Assembly (NCBI GenBank): GCA_025362535.1
Contig: JANYGE010000072.1
Coordinates: 1-15,599 of the forward strand
DNA from: Hyphomicrobiales bacterium
GTDB lineage: Bacteria; Pseudomonadota; Alphaproteobacteria; Rhizobiales; Aestuariivirgaceae
Length of the DNA stretch: 15,599 nucleotides
Reading direction: 5' to 3'
The position numbers and the translations under genes were made by a program. Shown piece after piece: positions 7,718-15,360 of the stretch. Within the stretch, counting starts at the first letter, position 1. Each line of letters begins with the position of its first letter. The notes under the pieces were generated by a model, which made no database searches, was not told the DNA's origin, and worked only from the letters and a program-made list of their open reading frames with translations.

Positions 7718-8383
7718 TTGCAGCGCAAGCTTGAAGAGATTCTCGGCTATCATTTCAAAGATCCGGTGTTGTGTGAACATGCGCTGACCCATGGCAGCCG
7801 CCAGAGCAAACGTGCTGACTATCAGCGGTTGGAATTTTTGGGTGATCGGGTTCTCAGTTTGGTGATTGCTGAAGATTTGTTTTCGCGTTTCAGCACTGAG
7901 CAAGAAGGCCCTTTGGCCGCCCGCCTCAGCCTTTTGGTGCGCGGCGAAACTTGCGCTTTGGTGGGGCAAAGGCTTGGCCTTGAAGAGTTTATCATTGTCG
8001 GCACCACCGAAAAGAAAAAAGGTGTGCAGCGCATAGCGTCGGTGGTTGGTGATGTGGTTGAAGCGATCATCGGCGCGATTTATCTGGATGGGGGGCTGGA
8101 GGCCGCACGGGGCTTCATTCTCTCGTGCTGGGCTGATATGTTGGCCAAGACGCCAGCCGATTTGAAAGACGCCAAAACCTTTGTGCAAGAATGGGCGCTG
8201 GCGCGGGCGCTGCCTTTGCCGCAATATGAAGTGACAGATCGCACCGGCCTTGAACATGCGCCGGTATTTACGATCTCTTTGAAAGTTGGACCTTATGAAA
8301 ATTCTATTGGCACTGGTGCCTCTAAACAAGCTGCGGAAATGGCTGCCGCTGGAGCCTTTATCGTACGCGAGGCTTTGCGCTAA
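7718..8383 (+). CDS. rnc: ribonuclease III
   Basis: The 221-residue enzyme cuts double-stranded RNA, including the 30S rRNA precursor. The N-terminal nuclease domain has the signature RLEFLGDRVL with Glu39 and Asp43, and the second metal cluster Asp112 and Glu115 in GDVVEAIIGAIYLDGG. The C-terminal double-stranded RNA-binding domain spans about 150-221, ending in the lysine helix TGASKQAAEMAAAGAF. The start is a TTG at 7718. No in-frame ATG is available before the conserved LGYHFKDP region, and AGGCG at 7708-7712 is a plausible ribosome site. The family residue before RLEFLGD is often Glu and is Gln here. The stop is directly joined to the era ATG. Confidence 0.95.
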   Translation: MQRKLEEILGYHFKDPVLCEHALTHGSRQSKRADYQRLEFLGDRVLSLVIAEDLFSRFSTEQEGPLAARLSLLVRGETCALVGQRLGLEEFIIVGTTEKKKGVQRIASVVGDVVEAIIGAIYLDGGLEAARGFILSCWADMLAKTPADLKDAKTFVQEWALARALPLPQYEVTDRTGLEHAPVFTISLKVGPYENSIGTGASKQAAEMAAAGAFIVREALR

Positions 8384-9304
8384 ATGATTGATACCATGAC
8401 AACGACTGACACCATGGCAACACGGTGCGGATTTGTGGCTATTATTGGCGCACCCAATGCGGGCAAATCTACGCTGGTTAATAAATTGGTGGGATCAAAA
8501 ATTTCCATCGTCAGCCACAAAGTGCAAACCACGCGAGCCCGCATTCGGGCGATCTATATGCATGAGCAAACCCAGGTGGTTCTGGTTGATACGCCGGGTA
8601 TTTTTAAACCCCGCCGCAAGCTTGATGAGGCGATGGTTGAGAGTGCTTGGACCGGGGCTGGTGAGGCTGATGCGGTGGTGCTTCTGGTTGATGCACGGCG
8701 TGGGCTTGAAGATGAAGTTCAGAAAATTATTGATGGCTTCAAAGCGCAAAAGGCCAAAGTTATTTTGGTTCTTAATAAGGTTGATCTGTTGGAGCCGGAA
8801 AAACTTCTGCCGCTCGCGGAGCAAATGGCGGCGGCCTATGAGTTCACTGAAACCTATATGGTGAGTGCTTTAAGTGGTTCCGGCGTGGCCAAGCTTGGCG
8901 CCAAGCTGGCTGAGAAAATGCCGATTGGGCCTTGGCTTTATCCGGAAGACCAAACTGCCGATGTGCATTTGCGGTTTATTGCGTCTGAAATCACGCGCGA
9001 AAAAATTTATGAACGCTTGCATGATGAATTGCCCTATTCTTCCACCGTGGAAACGGAAGCCTGGGAAGAGCGCAAGGATGGCTCGGTGAAAATCACCCAA
9101 GCTATATTTGTCGAGCGCGATAGCCAAAAGGCCATTGTTCTGGGCAAGGGGGGTGCGCAAGTTAAAATACTAGGGTCGCTTGCCCGCAAGGACATGGAAG
9201 AATCATTTGATCGGCGTGTACATCTATTTCTGTTCGTTAAAGTGCGTGAGAATTGGGCACAAGACCCTGAGCGCTTGCGCATGATGGGGCTTTCAAAGAG
9301 GTAA
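8384..9304 (+). CDS. era: GTPase Era
   Basis: The 306-residue GTPase binds the 3' end of 16S rRNA and helps mature the 30S subunit. The G motifs are present in order: GAPNAGKST at 22-30, a DTPG box, and NKVD. The C-terminal KH RNA-binding domain carries LGKGGAQVK and the FVKVRENW tail. ATG 8384 follows the rnc stop without a gap. Later ATGs at 8396 and 8414 are possible because the first twelve to seventeen residues are not conserved, but only 8384 has a GAGG (8369-8372) nearby. The pairing with RNase III is functionally sensible, since both act on pre-rRNA. Confidence 0.96.
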   Translation: MIDTMTTTDTMATRCGFVAIIGAPNAGKSTLVNKLVGSKISIVSHKVQTTRARIRAIYMHEQTQVVLVDTPGIFKPRRKLDEAMVESAWTGAGEADAVVLLVDARRGLEDEVQKIIDGFKAQKAKVILVLNKVDLLEPEKLLPLAEQMAAAYEFTETYMVSALSGSGVAKLGAKLAEKMPIGPWLYPEDQTADVHLRFIASEITREKIYERLHDELPYSSTVETEAWEERKDGSVKITQAIFVERDSQKAIVLGKGGAQVKILGSLARKDMEESFDRRVHLFLFVKVRENWAQDPERLRMMGLSKR

Positions 9305-9313
9305 TTACTTAAC

Positions 9314-10039
9314 GTGGAATGGCGCGATGAAGGGGTTGTGATTGGCGTGCGCTCCCATGGCGAAACCTCGGCTATTGCCGAAATTCTAACAGCCGAACAT
9401 GGGCGCTGTTTGGGCATGGTGCGTGGCGGACGTTCGCGCCACATGCGGCCCGTGTTGCAACCCGGAAATCTGGTTATGGTGACATGGCGTGCCAGACTGG
9501 AAGAGCATATGGGCATGTTCCAATTGGAGCCTTTGGCCTTGAAAGCTGGATTTATTTTATCTTATCCGTTTCGCCTCGCCGGGCTTTCCACTTTGATGGC
9601 TCTTACGCAAATGTTGCCAGAGCGCGAGCCGCATCCCAGGCTTTATCATGCAGCGCATGTGGTGCTGTCTTCAATTGAAGATGATGCGGTGTGGCCCGCT
9701 TTACTGGTGCGCTGGGAAATGGGTTTGTTGGATGAGCTTGGCTTTGGTTTGGATCTCAGCAAATGTGCGTCCACAGGCCAGTTGCATGAGCTTGAATTTG
9801 TGTCGCCAAAAACGGGCCGCGCTGTGAGCAGGGAGGCGGCCCAGCCTTATATTGATCGGTTGTTTTCACTGCCTGCTTTTTTGCGCGGTGCAAATGATAT
9901 GCAGATTGGTGACGTGTTGGCGGGGCTTAAACTCACCGGCTATTTTTTGGAGCGCCATGTGTTTGGCCCGCGTGCCATTGCCATGCCGCCAGCGCGGCAA
10001 TGGTTGATGGATGGTCTTATCGAAAGGGCGGCGGCATAA
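9314..10039 (+). CDS. recO: DNA repair protein RecO
   Basis: The 241-residue protein acts with RecF and RecR to load RecA onto SSB-coated gaps. The N-terminal OB-fold begins MEWRDEGVVIGVRSHGE and includes GRCLGMVRGGRSR and LQPGNLVMVTWRARLEEHMG. The middle and C-terminal helical part contains LLDELGFGLDLSKC. The zinc-type cysteines known from some RecO proteins are not complete here (one Cys in SKCASTG), as in many alphaproteobacteria. The start is a GTG at 9314, nine bases after era, with GAGG at 9298-9301. The final base of its stop codon is the first base of the mce ATG. Confidence 0.95.
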   Translation: MEWRDEGVVIGVRSHGETSAIAEILTAEHGRCLGMVRGGRSRHMRPVLQPGNLVMVTWRARLEEHMGMFQLEPLALKAGFILSYPFRLAGLSTLMALTQMLPEREPHPRLYHAAHVVLSSIEDDAVWPALLVRWEMGLLDELGFGLDLSKCASTGQLHELEFVSPKTGRAVSREAAQPYIDRLFSLPAFLRGANDMQIGDVLAGLKLTGYFLERHVFGPRAIAMPPARQWLMDGLIERAAA

Positions 10040-10443
10040 TGTTAGGCAGGCTTAATCATGTGGCCATTGCTGTGCCAAATTTAGGAGCAGCGGTTTTACT
10101 TTATCGCAAGAGCCTCGAGGCCATTGTAACTGCTCCGCAGCGCCTGCCGGAGCATGGCGTGACGGTGGTATTTGTGGAATTGCCGAACACCAAAATAGAA
10201 TTGCTGGAGCCTTTGGGTGAGGATTCTCCCATTGCCGCATTTCTGTTGAAAAACCCTTCCGGTGGCATGCATCACATCTGTTATGAAGTTGAAAATATAA
10301 TTAAGTCACGCGATCATCTAATCGCGTCGGGTGCTCGTATTCTGGGAGATGGGGAACCTAAAATTGGCGCGCATGGTAAGCCAGTTTTATTTTTACACCC
10401 CAAAGATTTTTTTGGCACTTTGATTGAACTGGAACAGGCATGA
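10039..10443 (+). CDS. mce: methylmalonyl-CoA epimerase
   Basis: The 134-residue protein belongs to the glyoxalase/VOC fold and interconverts (S)- and (R)-methylmalonyl-CoA in the propionyl-CoA to succinyl-CoA route. The metal ligands expected of the family are visible: the His in LNHVAIAV, the His in GGMHHICYEV, and the Glu in LIELEQ at the end. The stretch NTKIELLEPLGEDSPI and the segment KIGAHGKPVLFLHPKDF are close to family consensus. I place the start at ATG 10039, overlapping the recO stop by one base. A longer reading from 10000 would add thirteen residues inside recO with no family match. No mutase or carboxylase gene is in the window. Confidence 0.94.
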   Translation: MLGRLNHVAIAVPNLGAAVLLYRKSLEAIVTAPQRLPEHGVTVVFVELPNTKIELLEPLGEDSPIAAFLLKNPSGGMHHICYEVENIIKSRDHLIASGARILGDGEPKIGAHGKPVLFLHPKDFFGTLIELEQA

Positions 10444-10679
10444 AACTCGCAAGCGCTATCGCCATTTATTTTGTGATCTGGTGGACGGTGCTGTTTGCTG
10501 TGCTGCCTTTCGGTGTGCGCAATGCGGCGGAGACGGGCGAGACCGTGCAGCAGGGCAATGAAGCTGGTGCGCCAGTTGTGCATGGTCTGGTGCGAAAGTT
10601 TTTAATTACCACGGTGATAGCGGCTCTGGTGTTTGCTGCGATTTATTGGGCGATTGTGAACAGGGTTTTGGGCGGATGA
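10440..10679 (+). CDS. DUF1467 family small membrane protein
   Basis: The 79-residue protein has two predicted membrane helices (about 5-24 and 54-75) joined by a short loop, and the WWTVLFAVLPFGVR segment typical of DUF1467. Its ATG overlaps the mce stop in an ATGA arrangement, and the pairing of mce with a DUF1467 gene is common in Hyphomicrobiales. The function of the family is unknown, and a role tied to the epimerase is not established. It ends the rightward cluster. The leftward betC stop begins eight bases further on, with no terminator between. Confidence 0.9.
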   Translation: MKLASAIAIYFVIWWTVLFAVLPFGVRNAAETGETVQQGNEAGAPVVHGLVRKFLITTVIAALVFAAIYWAIVNRVLGG

Positions 10680-10686
10680 TATCCCT

Positions 10687-12228
10687 TTACTTCACCCTCT
10701 TATTCTCAATATCCGGCGCTTGCGGATACCTTGACCTCAAATCACGCTCGGTCACACTCATATGATTGCGGGTATATTGCTCGGAGGCTTTGCGCAAAGG
10801 TTGGAAATCCCACGGGAAGAGGCTGCCATTTTTCATGGCTTCAAACATCATGAGCCGAGATTTCTGACTTTCGAGGACTTGCGCGTGGATGCGCGGAATA
10901 TCAAATTTTGCTTCAACTTCGGCACGGAATTTTGCGGCGAGCGGATGACCCGCTGCGAGGTTCGTTATTTCATCGGGATCATCATCAATGTTAAACAATT
11001 GATCAGGATCAGTTGGCGTATGGATGAATTTCCAGGGGCCCCGGCGCAGCATATACATGGGTGCTACCACGCCTTCGGCGAGATATTCACCCCAAGCGGT
11101 TGCTTCGTCATTTTCCTTCTGACCTTCAAGCAGGGGCACCAGCGAGCGGCCATCCACTACACGGGCCAAAGCCAAGGGTTTGCCATTTCCGATATCAGCC
11201 AGCGTTGGCAAAATATCAGCCAGTGTTACAGGCTCTTTGACGCGACGCTGCTTATAAGTTTTGGGTGACCATACCAACATGGGAATATGGGCCGAGGGTT
11301 CTAGATAAGACATTTTATACCAGAGGCCACGCTCACCGAGGAAATCGCCATGGTCGGATGTGAACACCACCACAGTATTATCAAGCATGTTGGTGGCTTT
11401 TAAAGCGTCGAGAAGTTGGCCCACTAAACTGTCGATATAGGAAATGCTGGCATAATAACCATGGCGGGCTTTGCGCACATCATCATCGGTTACGACATAA
11501 TCATCCATGGCCGACATTTCATAGAGGCGCTGGCTATGGGCATCACGCTGGTTGCGCGGACCAACGCGCGGCATATCAATATCGGCATCGTTATAGATAT
11601 CCCAAAACACTTTGCGAGCGGCATAGGGATCATGCGGGTGGCTGAAGGAGGCGAGCAGGGCCAGCGGCTTATCGCTGTCAAAGCGGGCATGATCATAAAT
11701 TTTGCGGACTGCCTGAAACGCCACGTCATCATCAAATTCCAACTGATTGGAAATTTCGGCGATGCCAGGCTGCAGCACCGAGGTCATGTTATGATACCAC
11801 CAATCTATGCGCTCCTGCTTCAAGCGCCAATTCGGGGTCCAGCCGAAATCAGCGGGATAGATGTCGGTGGTCAGGCGATCTTCAAAGCCATGTAATTGGT
11901 CTGGCCCGACAAAGTGCATTTTGCCGGAGAGACAGGTTTTATAACCAAGCTGGCGCAGATAATGCGTCCAGGAAGGAATGGCCGAAGGGAATTCGGCGGC
12001 ATTATCATAGACCCCGGTGCGGGACGGCAGCAGGCCATTCATTACTGTGGCGCGGGCGGGGGCGCAGAGTGGGCTGCTGCTGTAACAATTTTCAAAAACC
12101 ACGCCTTCAGCAGCAAGGCGCGATAGGTTCGGGGTTTTAACCAGAGGATGGCCATAGATCGGCAAGCACCTCGCCGCCATCTGATCAGCCATGATGAAGA
12201 GAATGTTGGGTTTGCGGGCAGAAGTCAC
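10687..12228 (-). CDS. betC: choline-sulfatase
   Basis: The 513-residue product is a type I sulfatase of the BetC kind, which splits choline-O-sulfate to choline and sulfate, for osmoprotection or as a sulfur and carbon source. The FGly site is Cys55 in PLCAPAR (C-X-P-X-R), so a formylglycine-generating enzyme must exist elsewhere in the genome. Other active-site parts are Asp15 (NILFIMADQ), SGKMHF with Lys103 and His105, and SDHGDFLGERG with Asp292 and His293. The C-terminal choline-sulfatase segment is present (PWDFQPLRKAS, YTRNHM). No signal peptide is seen, which fits cytoplasmic BetC. The usual partners betI, betA and betB are not in this window. A sulfatase for a related ester cannot be excluded. 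Confidence 0.9.
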   Translation of the reverse strand: MTSARKPNILFIMADQMAARCLPIYGHPLVKTPNLSRLAAEGVVFENCYSSSPLCAPARATVMNGLLPSRTGVYDNAAEFPSAIPSWTHYLRQLGYKTCLSGKMHFVGPDQLHGFEDRLTTDIYPADFGWTPNWRLKQERIDWWYHNMTSVLQPGIAEISNQLEFDDDVAFQAVRKIYDHARFDSDKPLALLASFSHPHDPYAARKVFWDIYNDADIDMPRVGPRNQRDAHSQRLYEMSAMDDYVVTDDDVRKARHGYYASISYIDSLVGQLLDALKATNMLDNTVVVFTSDHGDFLGERGLWYKMSYLEPSAHIPMLVWSPKTYKQRRVKEPVTLADILPTLADIGNGKPLALARVVDGRSLVPLLEGQKENDEATAWGEYLAEGVVAPMYMLRRGPWKFIHTPTDPDQLFNIDDDPDEITNLAAGHPLAAKFRAEVEAKFDIPRIHAQVLESQKSRLMMFEAMKNGSLFPWDFQPLRKASEQYTRNHMSVTERDLRSRYPQAPDIENKRVK

Positions 12229-12240
12229 TATGTTGGCCTT

Positions 12241-12471
12241 ATGAAAACGCTGTTGCTCATTCTAATTCGAATTTATCAACTTACACTATCGTCCTTCATG
12301 GGGCGAGGTTGCCGTTTTCTGCCGACTTGTTCAGAATATGCGACGCAGGCAATTGAGAAACACGGTGCTTGGGCTGGTGGCAAACTGGCTCTGAGGCGCA
12401 TTTCGCGCTGCCACCCTTGGGGTGGCGAGGGGTTTGATCCGGTGCCGGAGCATTTGCATGAGCACACATAA
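12241..12471 (+). CDS. yidD: membrane protein insertion efficiency factor YidD
   Basis: The 76-residue protein assists YidC-dependent insertion of inner-membrane proteins. It has a hydrophobic, amphipathic start (MKTLLLILIRIYQLTLSSF). The highly conserved core follows, with CRFLPTCSEYA and then RRISRCHPWGGEGFDPVP. I place the start at ATG 12241. An in-frame ATG at 12148 would add 31 residues lying antisense in betC, with no family match. The start has no good ribosome site. betC begins 12 bases away in the opposite direction, so a promoter must overlap one of the two genes. Downstream, a perfect stem at 12474-12499 can end transcription. Confidence 0.94.
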   Translation: MKTLLLILIRIYQLTLSSFMGRGCRFLPTCSEYATQAIEKHGAWAGGKLALRRISRCHPWGGEGFDPVPEHLHEHT

Positions 12472-12473
12472 AA

Positions 12474-12499
12474 CAGCCGCAGAACGAATTCTGCGGCTG
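12474..12499. terminator. bidirectional intrinsic terminator between yidD and the omp gene
   Basis: CAGCCGCAGAA (12474-12484) and TTCTGCGGCTG (12489-12499) form a perfect 11-bp stem with the loop CGAA. On the minus strand the stem is followed by TTTTAT, a usable T tract for the leftward outer-membrane gene. On the plus strand it is followed by CTTAATTT, a weaker one, for yidD. The stem begins two bases after the yidD stop and lies about 23 bases after the omp stop. Confidence 0.88.
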
Positions 12500-12522
12500 C
12501 TTAATTTCAGATAATTTCGAAC

Positions 12523-13200
12523 TTAGAACGCGAAGATTGCTCCAACGCGCACTTCTTGGTCTACGCCAGGTCCGCCGTGAATATCACAACAGGCATCGGT
12601 GTAATCAGCATCTTGGAATTTGGTATAAAGATAATCCATCTTGACGCGCAATCGATCGGTGACTGCGTGCTCAATACCACCACCCACGGTCCAACCCCAA
12701 TGATCGGCTTGCAATTCTGTTGCAGTGGTTGACACATTATCGGTGAGAGTGGCGCGTGCCCAAGCGCCGCCGCCAGTTACGAAGAACAACGTATCGTCCA
12801 TAGCATAACCTAAGCGCAAACGAGCGGTGGCGATGTCGTTCATTTCATATTCAAAATCGGCACCCACTTGTGTGTTGCTGACGATGTTGCCGCTCATACC
12901 CCAGTCACCTTCAAAGCCGAATACCATGTTATCAATCTGATAATTGTAGCCAGCGAGTGCACCACCCTTAAAGCCGCAACCAGCATTCAAATAGTCGAGC
13001 GAAGTTGTTGTGTTGGTTACCGTGCTATCGATACATGTCATACCAACCCAGCCACCCACATATAGACCTGTCCAATCATAGCTGGCAGGGCGGAGCTGTT
13101 CTACGGGCGGTGGTGGCGGATCAAGATCGGCGGCCAAAGTGGCTGCTGCCGGCAGAAATGTTGCTGCGGCGAAGGCGAGAAGGAAGAGATGCTTTTTCAT
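12523..13200 (-). CDS. outer membrane beta-barrel protein (Omp25/31 family)
   Basis: From ATG 13200 the product has 225 residues, with a Sec signal peptide (MKKHLFLLAFAAATFLPAAATLAA) cleaved near residue 23-24. A short proline-rich linker (DPPPPP) follows, then YDWTGLYVGGWVG, the usual opening of alphaproteobacterial eight-stranded barrels. Alternating strands continue to a terminal aromatic, VGAIFAF, the signal for the BAM complex. The family resembles Omp25/Omp31 and related surface proteins, which are abundant and structural. A longer reading to 13335 would place 45 non-conserved residues before the signal peptide, so I reject it. The mature protein has four cysteines (near TCID, AGCGF and ACCD), more than usual for this family. 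The gene diverges from thrS with 203 bases between the starts. Confidence 0.9.
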   Translation of the reverse strand: MKKHLFLLAFAAATFLPAAATLAADLDPPPPPVEQLRPASYDWTGLYVGGWVGMTCIDSTVTNTTTSLDYLNAGCGFKGGALAGYNYQIDNMVFGFEGDWGMSGNIVSNTQVGADFEYEMNDIATARLRLGYAMDDTLFFVTGGGAWARATLTDNVSTTATELQADHWGWTVGGGIEHAVTDRLRVKMDYLYTKFQDADYTDACCDIHGGPGVDQEVRVGAIFAF

Positions 13201-13309
13201 TAGATGTACCCATTTACTGTTATCACTGAAGATGGGTTGATCATGAAGCGTTAAGGTTAATGTTGAGTTATTGAAAAATTGATAAAATCTTAACGTGCAA
13301 TGAGATGTG

Positions 13310-13338
13310 TTGACCTTGATCGAAATGCACGGCATTTA
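13310..13338 (+). promoter_or_regulatory. possible thrS promoter
   Basis: TTGACC at 13310-13315 is a good -35 hexamer for housekeeping sigma. At 17 bases spacing the -10 would be CATTTA (13333-13338), which is weak. It sits 66 bases before the thrS ATG and overlaps an inverted repeat. There is no T-box leader, as expected outside Gram-positives. Confidence 0.35.
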
Positions 13339-13350
13339 GGCTTTTCGATC
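13318..13350. repeat. nested inverted repeat upstream of thrS
   Basis: GATCGAAA (13318-13325) is the reverse complement of TTTCGATC (13343-13350). Inside it AAATGC (13323-13328) pairs perfectly with GCATTT (13332-13337) around ACG. The two share the AAA, so they either alternate or form a two-part stem with a bulge on the 3' side. It overlaps the possible promoter and could be an operator or a structured leader. No known site is recognised. Confidence 0.45.
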
Positions 13351-13403
13351 AATGAAATAGCTTACCTGCACTTGTTTGTGGGAGTGAGCAAAAGGAGATT
13401 AAA

Positions 13404-14342
13404 ATGATTACTTTGACATTCCCCGATGGTGCAAAGCGCCAAGTTGAAGCCGGACAAACAGCAGGCCAAGTGGCCGCATCCATCGCCAAATCACTCGAAA
13501 AGAAGGCCGTTGCCGCCATTGTGAACGGCGTTTTGGTGGATTTGGCTGATCCGATTACCAGTGATTCGACCTTGCAAATTGTAACACGCGATGATGACCG
13601 CGCCTTGGAATTGATCCGCCATGATGCCGCCCATGTGTTGGCCGAGGCGGTGCAGGAATTGCACCCGGGCACGCAGGTGACGATTGGGCCTGTTATCGAA
13701 AATGGCTTCTATTATGATTTTTTCCGCAATGAGCCTTTCTCGCAAGCTGATTTTCCGGCCATTGAAAAAAAGATGCGTGAGATTATCCAGCGCGATAAGC
13801 CATTCTCAAAATCGGTGAAGACGCGCGAAGAAGCCAAAGCGTTTTTTGAGAAAAAGGGCGAGGCATTCAAAGTGGAGTTGGTGGATTCAATCCCCGGCAA
13901 TGAAGATATAAAATTCTACGATCAAGGTGGTTGGGTGGATATGTGCCGTGGGCCGCATATGAATTCCACTGGCAAGATTGGCACCGCGTTCAAATTGATG
14001 AAGGTGGCTGGCGCTTATTGGCGCGGCGATTCCACCAAGCCGATGCTGACACGCATTTACGGCACAGCTTGGGCCAACGATAAGGATTTACAAAATTATG
14101 TGACAGCTTTGGAAGAGGCTGAAAAGCGCGACCACCGCAAGCTGGGGCGCGAGATGGACCTGTTCCATTTCCAGGAAGAAGGCCCCGGTGTGGTGTTCTG
14201 GCATGCCAAGGGCTGGACGATATTCCAACAGCTCATTGCTTATATGCGCCGTCGTTTGAGCAAGCTCGATTATCAGGAAGTGAATGCACCGCAGCTGTTG
14301 GATAAGCCTGTGGGAAACCTCTGGTCATTGGGGCTGGTATAA
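13404..14342 (+). CDS. thrS: threonine-tRNA ligase, N-terminal part (frameshifted)
   Basis: This open frame encodes the first half of threonyl-tRNA synthetase, which charges tRNA-Thr. It has the N-terminal TGS domain (1-62). The editing domain carries HDAAH (His73, His77) and the later MCRGPH with its Cys and His, and the beginning of the class II core follows through [13 protein letters not shown] (to residue 301, base 14306). After that the frame is wrong: it reads about eleven unrelated residues to TAA 14340-14342, while the expected LWETSGHW continues in the +1 frame from 14308. AAAGGAG just before ATG 13404 is a strong ribosome site. As it stands the reading gives an inactive half enzyme. 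Joined to the second part it would be about 650 residues, the normal length. Confidence 0.93.
   Translation: MITLTFPDGAKRQVEAGQTAGQVAASIAKSLEKKAVAAIVNGVLVDLADPITSDSTLQIVTRDDDRALELIRHDAAHVLAEAVQELHPGTQVTIGPVIENGFYYDFFRNEPFSQADFPAIEKKMREIIQRDKPFSKSVKTREEAKAFFEKKGEAFKVELVDSIPGNEDIKFYDQGGWVDMCRGPHMNSTGKIGTAFKLMKVAGAYWRGDSTKPMLTRIYGTAWANDKDLQNYVTALEEAEKRDHRKLGREMDLFHFQEEGPGVVFWHAKGWTIFQQLIAYMRRRLSKLDYQEVNAPQLLDKPVGNLWSLGLV
14304..14310 (+). other. thrS: frameshift site in thrS
   Basis: The codons GAT AAG (14301-14306) are followed by a lone C and then CTG TGG GAA ACC TCT GGT in the next frame. Relatives have one residue, often Ser, between this point and LWE. Two bases are therefore missing relative to the family. 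AAG AGC CTG with loss of one AG unit from AGAG would give exactly the observed AAGCCTG. Confidence 0.88.
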
Positions 14343-15354
14343 GGAAGCGATGTTTGCCGCTACATCGGCAGGCGAACACACCGAAGACGAGCAAGTGTTC
14401 GCGCTGAAACCGATGAACTGCCCCGGCCATGTGCAAATTTTCAAACATGGTTTGCGTTCCTATCGTGAGCTGCCGATGCGGCTTGCTGAGTTTGGCGCGG
14501 TGCATCGCTATGAACCCTCAGGCGCTTTGCATGGCCTGATGCGGGTGCGTGGCTTCACGCAGGATGACGCGCATATCTTCTGCACACCAGAGCAGATGGC
14601 GGATGAGTGCCTCAAGATCAATGATTTGATCTTATCCACCTATAAGGATTTCGGTTTCGAGCAGATTGTGGTGAAGCTTTCCACGCGCCCCGAAAAGCGC
14701 GTGGGCACGGATGCCGATTGGGATCGCGCCGAAGATATTATGCAAAAGGTTCTGGTGCAAATCGCCGAAGCCTCTGGTGGCAAAATTAAAACCGCGATCA
14801 ATCCGGGCGAGGGGGCTTTCTATGGCCCCAAGTTTGAATATGTGTTGCGCGATGCCATCGGCCGTGATTGGCAATGCGGCACCACGCAGGTGGATTTCAA
14901 TTTGCCGGAACGCTTCGGTGCCTTCTACATCGGCCCCGATGGCGAAAAGCACGTGCCAGTAATGATCCACCGTGCCATTTGCGGTTCGATGGAGCGGTTC
15001 TTAGGAATTTTGATTGAGAATTTCGCCGGCCATTTCCCACTGTGGTTAGCACCCGTGCAAGTGATGGTGGCGCCGATTACGAGCGAGGCGGATGACTATG
15101 CCGTTGAAGTGCGCTCGCAATTGCGCGCATTGGGTTTGCGGTGTGAAGCTGATTTGCGCAATGAAAAGATCAACTACAAAGTGCGCGAGCATTCGCTGGC
15201 TAAAGTGCCGGTGATCTTGGCCGTGGGCAAACGCGAGATGGAAGAGAAGACGGTTTCAGTGCGGAGATTGGGTTCGCAGGATCAGAAGGTGGCGAGCTTG
15301 GCTGATACACTTGCAGCACTGGTGAAGGAAGCGATGCCGCCGGATTTGAGGTGA
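14308..15354 (+). CDS. thrS: threonine-tRNA ligase, C-terminal part (frameshifted)
   Basis: From base 14308 this frame continues the catalytic core and anticodon-binding domain of threonyl-tRNA synthetase. It opens [16 protein letters not shown]. It keeps the zinc-site Cys in MNCPGH, motif 2 in the region [31 protein letters not shown], motif 3 in [18 protein letters not shown], and the anticodon-binding domain from about [10 protein letters not shown] to the end. All of these are intact with no further stop or shift. An ATG at 14284 opens this frame, but its first eight residues are out-of-frame reading of the first half, so it is not a real start. The stop at 15352-15354 lies six bases from the end of a gene coming the other way. 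Confidence 0.93.
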   Translation: MWETSGHWGWYKEAMFAATSAGEHTEDEQVFALKPMNCPGHVQIFKHGLRSYRELPMRLAEFGAVHRYEPSGALHGLMRVRGFTQDDAHIFCTPEQMADECLKINDLILSTYKDFGFEQIVVKLSTRPEKRVGTDADWDRAEDIMQKVLVQIAEASGGKIKTAINPGEGAFYGPKFEYVLRDAIGRDWQCGTTQVDFNLPERFGAFYIGPDGEKHVPVMIHRAICGSMERFLGILIENFAGHFPLWLAPVQVMVAPITSEADDYAVEVRSQLRALGLRCEADLRNEKINYKVREHSLAKVPVILAVGKREMEEKTVSVRRLGSQDQKVASLADTLAALVKEAMPPDLR

Positions 15355-15360
15355 GGGGGT

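Noticed and set aside
10762..11268. 168-residue open frame antisense to betC
   Set aside because: betC on the other strand has clear sulfatase motifs through this region. The antisense frame has no family character.
11461..12126. two further plus-strand open frames (11461-11895 and 11896-12126) within betC
   Set aside because: Both are shadows of betC coding sequence, with no independent ribosome site or motif.
12148..12240. 31-residue N-terminal extension of yidD
   Set aside because: It lies antisense in betC and does not match the family. YidD proteins start with a short hydrophobic segment as at 12241.
13201..13335. 45-residue N-terminal extension of the outer-membrane protein
   Set aside because: It would put a long polar segment before a standard signal peptide. 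ATG 13200 is the natural start.
14304..14342. programmed ribosomal frameshifting in thrS
   Set aside because: There is no classical slippery run, the in-frame stop is eleven codons further on, and a two-base slip in AGAG explains the sequence simply. Not excluded, but not supported.
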